Source: a virus. From it: a DNA stretch of 28,033 nucleotides. Below the pieces are notes generated by a model. The model did not search any database and was not told the origin of the DNA. It saw nothing but the letters and a program-made list of their open reading frames with translations. Positions 1 to 4,348 of the stretch are shown here, piece after piece. The stretch is taken from IMG/VR virus record IMGVR_UViG_3300007516_000103, positions 1 through 28,033 of that record; one strand, given 5' to 3'. The translations under genes were made by a program, and so were the position numbers. Positions within the stretch are counted from its first letter, which is position 1. Every line of letters starts with the position of its first letter.

Positions 1-170
1 AGTATGGATACAAATAGTGAAAGTATACCTAATCCGTAGGTAAAAACATCAGTTCCAATATTTGGAGTGAATTCACATGTGTAGTAGAATAGGTAAGTAT
101 AGCTACCCATTAAGAGTATTCCAAGAAGTGGGAACACTATTAGGTAAAGGAATCTGATAAGCAATCTCAT
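1..170 (-). CDS. Partial membrane protein, N-terminal part only
   Basis: On the minus strand an ATG at 168-170 opens a frame that stays open to the window edge, giving the first 56 residues. It begins MRLLIRFLYLIVF and is very hydrophobic: one membrane segment at about residues 4-22 and a second starting near residue 45 (YGLGILSLFVSI). This looks like a small inner-membrane protein, but I do not recognise the family and the C-terminus lies outside the window. The gene runs away from the structural genes, in the same direction as the small gene at 300-554. A hairpin at 201-229 separates the two. Membrane location is inferred from hydrophobicity alone. Confidence 0.55.
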   Translation of the reverse strand, partial: MRLLIRFLYLIVFPLLGILLMGSYTYLFYYTCEFTPNIGTDVFTYGLGILSLFVSI

Positions 171-200
171 GGCTGTTGGGTTTAGGATGAGTGTAAATGA

Positions 201-229
201 AAGAAAGAACTATTGTAGTTCTTTTTTTT
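201..229. terminator. Hairpin with flanking T-tract, terminator-like
   Basis: AGAACTA (206-212), loop TTG, TAGTTCT (216-222), followed on the + strand by seven T. The stem can extend into the flanking A and T tracts. Read leftward, it is followed by TTCTTTC, so it may work in both directions. It lies between two minus-strand genes, about 30 bases ahead of the start of the membrane-protein gene, so a terminator or attenuator role is equally possible. Confidence 0.6.
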
Positions 230-262
230 GTGGATGTTTTTTAACTGACATAACAAGAAGGA

Positions 263-295
263 AGTTAGCTAATGTGCAATGCACACTAGCTAACT
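263..295 (-). terminator. Two-tier hairpin directly after the 84-residue minus gene
   Basis: AGTTAGCTA (263-271) pairs with TAGCTAACT (287-295), and inside it TGTGC (273-277) pairs with GCACA (281-285) around the loop AAT. One A-C mismatch separates the two tiers. On the minus strand it starts five bases after the stop codon at 300-302 and is followed by TCCTTCTTGTT, a moderately U-rich tail. Position and structure suit an intrinsic terminator for that gene. Confidence 0.6.
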
Positions 296-299
296 GAAC

Positions 300-554
300 T
301 CAAATCTCTCCTGCAGCCTCGCCTGCGAGGGTAAAGTAGAGACGATTATCCTCATGGAGGATAACCAAAGGTTCACCTTGGTCTATATCCCATTTCTCAT
401 TGCAAAAGCCAATGAGGTTACCCTTGGCGAAGATTCGGAGCTGGTCTCCAAATCGTTTAAACTGGAACTTCTTTACGTTGTGTAAAGATTTTGCTTTGGC
501 CAAGGTAATAACCTTGCCTTCTAGCTTGCGAGCATTCTTTCTGCCTATTGCCAT
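300..554 (-). CDS. Small basic protein of unknown function, 84 residues
   Basis: The start ATG at 552-554 is preceded by an A-rich leader without a clear Shine-Dalgarno site. The protein has a basic N-terminal half (MAIGRKNARKLEGKV, then several Lys and Arg) and a C-terminal half with alternating hydrophobic residues that suggests beta strands (residues 55-78, including EPLVILHEDNRLYFTL). No transmembrane segment or catalytic motif is visible. A small nucleic-acid-binding protein is possible from the charge, but this is only a guess. The gene is roughly 50% GC, far above the structural genes to the right. A hairpin terminator follows it at once, which supports it being a real transcribed gene. 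Confidence 0.6.
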   Translation of the reverse strand: MAIGRKNARKLEGKVITLAKAKSLHNVKKFQFKRFGDQLRIFAKGNLIGFCNEKWDIDQGEPLVILHEDNRLYFTLAGEAAGEI

Positions 555-730
555 CTTTTTTCATGATTTAAGTCGGGCATACTTGCCCTTCCAAATTTTC
601 TAAGGGGCTGTTTTTCAGGGTGGTCCCTGCCTATGAACTTTCAACATGTTAAAAATTTTCAAAAAATTTTCAAATTTTTTTTTAGGTCCACTGTAACCCG
701 ATCAATATTTTTCCGTATACTTGCAATGGT

Positions 731-764
731 GTTGAGCCTGGAATCAGAAACCAGATCACTCAAC
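731..764. promoter_or_regulatory. Two-tier RNA-like stem in intergenic region
   Basis: GTTGAG (731-736) pairs with CTCAAC (759-764), and inside it CTGG (738-741) pairs with CCAG (751-754) around a nine-base loop. There is no T-tract after it on either strand, so it does not look like an intrinsic terminator. It could be part of a structured leader, a small RNA, or chance pairing. Confidence 0.35.
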
Positions 765-990
765 CGGTCCTTTTGCCTAGGTTTAGTTCAACTTAACGGG
801 TGTCAGGAAGGGCTTAGGAGCAGTGAAGGTATTATAACCTGGAAACTTCTAAGACATCAAAAAGTTCTTTTTATAAGTATCTGGACTCACTTTAATGGCA
901 ATGGTAACGCTATATATATGTTAAAGAAGAGTGTGGTAGCCTTGGTTACAAGGAAGCACTGACAGAATATGAAGTAAAAGAATAGATTAT

Positions 991-1026
991 AAAAACCTGT
1001 CTCGGGGAAAAAAAACCGGGGACAGG
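991..1026 (-). terminator. Strong hairpin with U-tract on the minus strand
   Basis: CCTGTC (996-1001) pairs with GACAGG (1021-1026). The stem continues through a T-G wobble and a C-G pair, then a G-G mismatch and two G-C pairs around an A-rich loop. On the minus strand it is followed by TTTTT (991-995), as in an intrinsic terminator. On the + strand no T-tract follows. No leftward gene lies to its right, so it may stop antisense transcription or act instead as a structured leader element for the + strand genes. Confidence 0.5.
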
Positions 1027-1105
1027 GAAGGGAACCTGTATCTAATTGTTACCTTTATAGTATGAAACTTTACATTACAACAGGGGAAACCAAATTACAT
1101 AACAC

Positions 1106-1360
1106 ATGAAGATATTAATAGATACGACAAATAAAACTGTACTGGTTAGTGACTACAATTCTAAATTAGAAGTTATGCAATTTCTTTATAAGTTATTGCC
1201 TAAAAAAGAGTATAGCAACTATAGCATCGAGTTAAAGCCCTTTTCTCCTTTTCAATTTACTGGATGGGATACTACAAAGGTTACTAATTTTTCAAAAATG
1301 TTTACTGGCGCTACTTTCAGTTCTCCAATACCTGAGTGGGATCCTACGCTAATTAAATAG
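1106..1360 (+). CDS. Small protein carrying one DUF285/BspA-like repeat, 84 residues
   Basis: The first ~50 residues (MKILIDTTNKTVLVSDYNSK onward) are a mixed alpha/beta sequence I do not recognise. Residues 53-84 contain GWDTTKVTNFSKMFTGATF and then EWDPTLIK. This is one full unit of the WDTS-x-VTNMxxMFxxAxxFN repeat found many times in the 761-residue adhesin at 15545-17830. Single-repeat copies outside a long array are unusual, so this may be a remnant of a longer repeat protein or a small partner of the adhesin. It ends in the only TAG stop I see in the window, and the next gene lies in the same frame 18 bases downstream. The start is the first ATG after the intergenic region. Confidence 0.6.
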   Translation: MKILIDTTNKTVLVSDYNSKLEVMQFLYKLLPKKEYSNYSIELKPFSPFQFTGWDTTKVTNFSKMFTGATFSSPIPEWDPTLIK

Positions 1361-1378
1361 AATTCTAACCTTTTAAAA

Positions 1379-1573
1379 ATGAGTCTGCAAATAGAAAAGT
1401 TATCTGAAGGGAAATTGTATAAATGTATCTTAACAGATATGAAAGTTCTTGTTTACCTTATAAAACCAAAGTCTCCTGGAATACTTGATAGGTGTTTCGG
1501 GAGGTACTTTGATGTAAAAGATCAGATATATAGACAGACTAGTATTAAAGACGGACAACTAGAAGACTTATGA
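1379..1573 (+). CDS. Small protein of unknown function, 64 residues
   Basis: The start ATG follows an A-rich leader (CTTTTAAAA) typical of this genome. The protein is basic and mixed alpha/beta, with a likely beta strand at MKVLVYLIKPK (residues 21-31). No known motif is recognised. Its TGA stop overlaps the ATG of the next gene (ATGA at 1570-1573), a sign of translational coupling. It is in frame with the preceding gene across a single TAG, so readthrough would make a fused protein of about 155 residues. Confidence 0.5.
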   Translation: MSLQIEKLSEGKLYKCILTDMKVLVYLIKPKSPGILDRCFGRYFDVKDQIYRQTSIKDGQLEDL

Positions 1574-1710
1574 TTACTTGTATTAGGATAGAAAAACTAG
1601 ATGGCGAACAAGTCAAATTCACATACTCAGATGGGACTATTGAGCTTTACCCATTATTTGAAATGCCTACAGATTTCCCAGAAGATGAGGACAATGATGA
1701 TGAATTTTAA
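1570..1710 (+). CDS. Very small acidic protein, 46 residues
   Basis: The ATG overlaps the stop of the previous gene (ATGA). The protein reads MITCIRIEKLDGEQVKF, then a beta-hairpin-like YSDGTIELYPLF, and ends in a strongly acidic tail (PEDEDNDDEF). The tight overlap at its start and a next gene beginning inside its tail fit a real coupled gene. Function unknown. The short beta-hairpin resembles many small phage early proteins but no specific family is recognised. Confidence 0.55.
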   Translation: MITCIRIEKLDGEQVKFTYSDGTIELYPLFEMPTDFPEDEDNDDEF

Positions 1711-1951
1711 CCTGGATGCGATATTTGAAGAGCAAGTGGGGTATCTTAAAATAGAACACTGTTCTAATAATACTACGCTTGTGACTATATCTTCTACATG
1801 TTTAGAACATATTGTACACTGGGATGAAATTTTATATTCTCAAGAAGTAGATATATTAAGAAATAACAGCAGGATAGAAAATAAAGAATTTGGGTTTAAA
1901 ATACTTGACGATGGTAGGTATGAAAGAACTTTAAAAATACTGCATACATGA
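1694..1951 (+). CDS. Small protein of unknown function, about 85 residues
   Basis: Three consecutive in-frame ATG codons (1694, 1697, 1700) lie just after a purine-rich GATGAGG at 1685-1690, so the start is probably one of these. A longer frame from 1601 is open, but its extra part only overlaps the tail of the preceding gene. The protein (MNFNLDAIFEEQVGYLKI onward) is acidic to neutral with likely beta strands at LVTISSTC and a C-terminal FGFKILDDGRYERTLKIL. No family recognised. The stop overlaps the next start (ATGA at 1948-1951). Confidence 0.6.
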   Translation: MMMNFNLDAIFEEQVGYLKIEHCSNNTTLVTISSTCLEHIVHWDEILYSQEVDILRNNSRIENKEFGFKILDDGRYERTLKILHT

Positions 1952-2508
1952 ATTATAAAATACAAGTGCCGCACTCTACAGAAACCTTTGTGGATGCAGT
2001 GTCACTACTAGTATCTCCTACATTGACTAAACAAGAAAAAGCACTACTAGCACATTTGTTAACTCTTAATATAGAGTACAAACTATTGCCTATGAGACAA
2101 AGAATGGCTTTTATTCTTTCTTCTAGTACTAAAAAGTCAATGAGTGCAGCTTTAAATATTAAGACGACTCAGTTGTCTAATCTTATTAGGGCCCTTCAGA
2201 AAAAGCAACTATATGAAGAGCCCATATTAGAAGATGATAAACTTAACCAGCATCTTGATATTCCATCTGTCCCGGAAAATATTATATTTGCATTAATAAA
2301 ACCTTTATCCCTACAAAGTGAGACAGAGACAAATACCCAACAGAGAGATACTACAAAAGATAGCGGACAAACACGGGTTGACCCTCCTGCAAGTGGAGGA
2401 ATTATGGAAGCACTTAGGATTGTGGATAAGGAAAAACTTACCGCTGAAGAGCAAGACGCTGCACATAACGAATATGGGAAAGATGATTCCCAACAGAGTG
2501 AACAATAA
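1948..2508 (+). CDS. Winged-helix-like DNA-binding protein candidate, 186 residues
   Basis: Residues 26-38 (LTKQEKALLAHLL) and 63-92 (KSMSAALNIKTTQLSNLIRA and the following KKQLYEE) have the spacing of a helix-turn-helix with a following wing, as in replication or transcription regulators. The N-terminal ~110 residues look folded. From about residue 120 the sequence becomes polar and low in complexity (Gln, Thr, Asp, Glu), probably disordered. A second frame is open in exactly that part (2318-2539). The gene lies upstream of TerL in a run of small coupled genes. A regulator of late genes or a small-terminase-like DNA-recognition protein are both possible; neither is shown. Confidence 0.6.
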   Translation: MNYKIQVPHSTETFVDAVSLLVSPTLTKQEKALLAHLLTLNIEYKLLPMRQRMAFILSSSTKKSMSAALNIKTTQLSNLIRALQKKQLYEEPILEDDKLNQHLDIPSVPENIIFALIKPLSLQSETETNTQQRDTTKDSGQTRVDPPASGGIMEALRIVDKEKLTAEEQDAAHNEYGKDDSQQSEQ

Positions 2509-2539
2509 AGAAACAGGAAATGATGGAGAAAAAGAATGA
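2318..2539 (+). CDS. Overprinted small protein with phage HU-like look, 73 residues
   Basis: This frame lies mostly inside the 3' end of the winged-helix gene, shifted by one base, and reads as a compact protein: IPNREILQKIADKHGLTL (6-23), QVEELWKHLGLWIRKNL (25-41), then KTLHITNMGKMIPNR (46-60). Two helices followed by a strand with an x-M-G-K-x-x-P-N turn resemble small conserved phage proteins with an HU-like arrangement. The other frame at this place is polar and disordered-looking. Codon third positions are more GC-rich here than in neighbours, as expected if the other frame constrains them. The next gene starts inside its end (2520). The frame could be open by chance, but the protein looks too well ordered. 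Confidence 0.5.
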   Translation: MRQRQIPNREILQKIADKHGLTLLQVEELWKHLGLWIRKNLPLKSKTLHITNMGKMIPNRVNNKETGNDGEKE

Positions 2540-2756
2540 AGTTACAAAAAAAGTACTTGAACTTAGGTTCAAAAGAGGAGATACTGTTCAGCACACACCT
2601 TCTGAAGAAAAAGGGATTGTAGTTGGATGTCAGTATCATCCTTATTCAGATAGTACCTATTATGTAGTAGATACTGGAGATGAGAACTTATGGGAAGATG
2701 TTACACTTATAGCTGTTAATAACACTGCAAAGCCTAAAGCGGGTTTTGGGAGATAA
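2520..2756 (+). CDS. Small beta-rich protein of unknown function, 78 residues
   Basis: The start is one of two adjacent ATG codons at 2520 and 2523, overlapping the preceding frame. After a short basic helix (VTKKVLELRFKRGD) the protein has an SH3/KOW-like strand pattern: GDTVQHTPSEEKGIVVGC, then YYVVDTGDENLWEDVTLI. Small proteins with this look occur in many Bacteroidetes phages, but I cannot name this one. The tail (NTAKPKAGFGR) is basic. Its place in the small-gene run before TerL suggests late co-transcription. Confidence 0.6.
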   Translation: MMEKKNEVTKKVLELRFKRGDTVQHTPSEEKGIVVGCQYHPYSDSTYYVVDTGDENLWEDVTLIAVNNTAKPKAGFGR

Positions 2757-2765
2757 ATTTTATAT

Positions 2766-2942
2766 ATGCCGACAGGAATTTACAGAGAAGGATATATAGA
2801 AACAGAAGAAAAAGGACTTATCTTTTTTAATTCTAAAACCCGCTGGAAAGTAGAAGGAGACTATATTGACGATGAATGCTATATTTTTACTATTGAAAAT
2901 TCTAAAGCAAAAATATTATCTAAGTGTCGCAAAAAGAACTAA
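2766..2942 (+). CDS. Very small protein, 58 residues
   Basis: The ATG is nine bases after the stop of the previous gene. Translation gives MPTGIYREGYIETEEKGLIF, then a Lys/Asp-rich section with RWKVEGDYIDDECYIFTIEN and a basic tail ending KILSKCRKKN. The alternating hydrophobic residues suggest an all-beta fold. It fills an otherwise empty gap and the next gene starts inside its end, which supports it being real. No family recognised. Confidence 0.5.
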   Translation: MPTGIYREGYIETEEKGLIFFNSKTRWKVEGDYIDDECYIFTIENSKAKILSKCRKKN

Positions 2943-3139
2943 AAAAAATAAAGAGTGTTATAGAGCATTGGCCACTCGGGGGTTTTGTGTACCTCAAACA
3001 CGATCCTGAACAATTGAAAAGAATGATTGTAGGGTTTACTGTATTTGAGAAAGATTTACTGTATTCCCTAAAGGTAGGCGAAAATGATTCTGAACATTAT
3101 GACTATGAACTTGATTTTGAACCTAATGTGATAATATGA
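2924..3139 (+). CDS. Conserved-looking small phage protein, 71 residues, GTG start
   Basis: The frame opens with GTG at 2924 inside the end of the previous gene; no upstream ATG fits. The protein reads VSQKELKKIKSVIEHWPLGG, then FVYLKHDPEQLKRMIVGFTV (21-40) and a strand-rich C-terminus with GENDSEHYDYELDFEP. The pattern x-V-Y-L-K-x-D-P-E-Q-x-x-R-x-x-V-G followed by a beta-rich half that ends H-Y-x-x-E-L is a familiar small-protein theme in Bacteroidetes phages, role unknown to me. Its TGA stop overlaps the ATG of a 15-codon frame (3136). Confidence 0.6.
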   Translation: MSQKELKKIKSVIEHWPLGGFVYLKHDPEQLKRMIVGFTVFEKDLLYSLKVGENDSEHYDYELDFEPNVII

Positions 3140-3183
3140 AAATAGCTAGAGTAACATTTATAGAAATTAAATTTACATCATGA
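3136..3183 (+). CDS. 15-codon linking frame between two genes
   Basis: ATG at 3136 overlaps the stop of the upstream gene (ATGA at 3136-3139), and its TGA (3181-3183) overlaps the ATG of the downstream gene (ATGA at 3180-3183). It would make MKIARVTFIEIKFTS. Such a frame could carry ribosomes from one gene to the next. The peptide itself may have no function, and the arrangement could be chance. Confidence 0.3.
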   Translation: MKIARVTFIEIKFTS

Positions 3184-3668
3184 AAAGATTTGAACAGTTT
3201 GATAGTAAAAATGACTTTTGGAAAACCTTTCCAGAACTTTTGACGTACAGTATATTTAAAGAGCTTAAAGACACTGTAAAAACTTCATCAGAAACAATGT
3301 GGGCTTTGCATATTTGCGAGCACCCTAAGTCAATGGTTTTTAGCGACCCTAATAAACACAATAAATTTAAGCAGCAACTTGCCTCAATTAAAAACTTTCC
3401 AAAATTCGTAGAAGAATATAGGACCCGTGTTCTATCCCCTGCAGAAATGCAATTAATACGTTGGAAAGAAAACTTAGATAAAATCAACGACTATGCGAAT
3501 ACGTGCGATTTAAAAGAAATGAAAACTTCTGAGGTAAAGCACATTACAGATATCATGGAAAAAATACAGAAGCTATTTCAAAATTATGATCTCATTCAAC
3601 AGTCACTAAGAGACGAAGATAACAAAATCAACGAAAGAGAATCTTTATCAGAAACTGGAGAGATATAA
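3180..3668 (+). CDS. Helical protein before TerL, small-terminase candidate, 162 residues
   Basis: The protein is almost wholly helical. Residues 6-30 (QFDSKNDFWKTFPELLTYS onward) are followed by a TSSETMWALHICEHPKSMVF section (34-54), then long charged helices to the end with coiled-coil character around 120-150 (ITDIMEKIQKLFQNYDLIQQ). Proteins with an early F-x-x-F-P-x-L and a following S-x-x-M-W-A motif sit just before TerL in other Bacteroidetes phages as far as I recall. Position two genes ahead of TerL and an oligomer-prone coiled coil would suit a small terminase subunit, but no clear helix-turn-helix is visible. The role is inferred from position. Confidence 0.6.
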   Translation: MKRFEQFDSKNDFWKTFPELLTYSIFKELKDTVKTSSETMWALHICEHPKSMVFSDPNKHNKFKQQLASIKNFPKFVEEYRTRVLSPAEMQLIRWKENLDKINDYANTCDLKEMKTSEVKHITDIMEKIQKLFQNYDLIQQSLRDEDNKINERESLSETGEI

Positions 3669-3679
3669 ATAATAAGCCA

Positions 3680-3829
3680 ATGTCAGAACTAGAAATGCTT
3701 TTTGCAGTGAGAAAAGAGATCCGTGACCTGCAAGAATATACAAGAAAAAGGATCAATATACTTTTAGTTAAATTAATAAAAATAGAAAAAGATGTCAACA
3801 AAGAAGACAAACAGAAAACCGGTGAGTAA
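3680..3829 (+). CDS. Very small helical protein, 49 residues
   Basis: ATG at 3680, twelve bases after the previous stop. Translation gives MSELEMLFAVRKEIRDLQEY, then a basic amphipathic helix TRKRINILLVKLIKIEKDV and a Lys-rich tail ending KTGE. It is likely a single long helix or coiled coil. Its end overlaps the next gene by 38 bases in another frame, and its stop codon lies inside a 15-base tandem repeat. No family recognised. Confidence 0.5.
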   Translation: MSELEMLFAVRKEIRDLQEYTRKRINILLVKLIKIEKDVNKEDKQKTGE

Positions 3830-4346
3830 AAAGCCGGTGAGTAAAAAGCCGGTAGAAAACACTGCAGTTAATCTGCCTAGTAAAAGAGAACTTACAAATG
3901 CAATAATGTCTCTGGAGCAAAAAGTTAATATGATGTATAATTCTATGGCTACTGTAAATAGGAACCTAATTTTTGTACTTGATGAACTTACAGAAGAGAC
4001 GCCTACTGTTTCTGAAACAGATTACTCACAAGAGTACTTAAGTGTACATGTGAATCATATGTTTAATAATACTTATTATGATGATAAGGAAGAAAACTTT
4101 GTAAGGCTTACTCCAATTGTAGATGGTTGGACCCATGAAGAAGATAAAGGAACTTACACTTTTGACAAAGAAGGGGAGAAAACTTATATCATAGATGCGA
4201 AAGATGAACTTGCTGCCATGAAAGCTTTAAGAGAAAAACTTCGTGCTGCTGTAACCTTTGAACCAACGTTCTCGTTAAAAGTAGTTGAGGGAACTTCAGG
4301 AGAACTTTTACCTCTAACAGAAGTAATTGAAATAATGGAAAAATAA
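3792..4346 (+). CDS. Unknown protein with Lys/Pro repeat N-terminus, 184 residues
   Basis: The N-terminus has three KKPV-type units (about residues 10-21: VSKKPVSKKPV) encoded by a tandem repeat, giving a basic flexible tail. A coiled-coil-like helix follows (about 32-66: RELTNAIMSLEQKVNMMYNS and on). The C-terminal two thirds is acidic and mixed alpha/beta, with YTFDKEGEKTYIIDAKDELA near 135-160. There is no catalytic motif. It ends two bases before the TerL start, so translation is probably coupled. A packaging or head-associated role would suit the position, but nothing in the sequence proves it. Confidence 0.6.
   Translation: MSTKKTNRKPVSKKPVSKKPVENTAVNLPSKRELTNAIMSLEQKVNMMYNSMATVNRNLIFVLDELTEETPTVSETDYSQEYLSVHVNHMFNNTYYDDKEENFVRLTPIVDGWTHEEDKGTYTFDKEGEKTYIIDAKDELAAMKALREKLRAAVTFEPTFSLKVVEGTSGELLPLTEVIEIMEK
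3819..3853 (+). repeat. 15-base tandem repeat, 2.3 copies
   Basis: The unit CCGGTGAGTAAAAAG occurs at 3819-3833 and 3834-3848, with a partial third copy at 3849-3853. In the downstream gene it encodes the KKPVS repeat. In the upstream gene the first copy supplies the stop codon. Confidence 0.85.
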
Positions 4347-4348
4347 GT

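Larger units (their letters stand above)
555..1105. other. Divergent intergenic region with several hairpins, no convincing gene
   Basis: This 550-base stretch separates minus-strand genes from the + strand gene array, so promoters for both directions are expected here. I could not identify a convincing Bacteroidetes promoter (TTG with TAnnTTTG). Visible structures are GGGCA-TACT-TGCCC (575-588), CAGGG-TGGT-CCCTG (616-629), an A/T-tract run (650-683), a two-tier stem at 731-764, a small palindrome AGTTCAACT near 786-794 and a strong hairpin at 996-1026. A + strand frame at 633-962 could encode 109 residues, but its composition looks random. The stretch 690-900 is GC-richer than the phage genes, which would fit a structured regulatory RNA or a decayed gene. 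Confidence 0.55.

Noticed and set aside
633-962. 109-codon + strand open frame in the divergent intergenic region
   Set aside because: Composition looks random (Phe-rich start over an A/T tract, scattered Cys and Arg), there is no neighbour coupling, and it sits over hairpins.
1056-1061. TATAGT as a -10 promoter element before the first + strand gene
   Set aside because: No matching upstream -35 or Bacteroidetes -33 element at suitable spacing, and such AT-rich words are common here.
2196-2639. 147-codon minus-strand frame opposite the winged-helix gene
   Set aside because: Ser/Cys/Phe-rich composition is the mirror of the + strand coding sequence; both + strand frames there look more protein-like.
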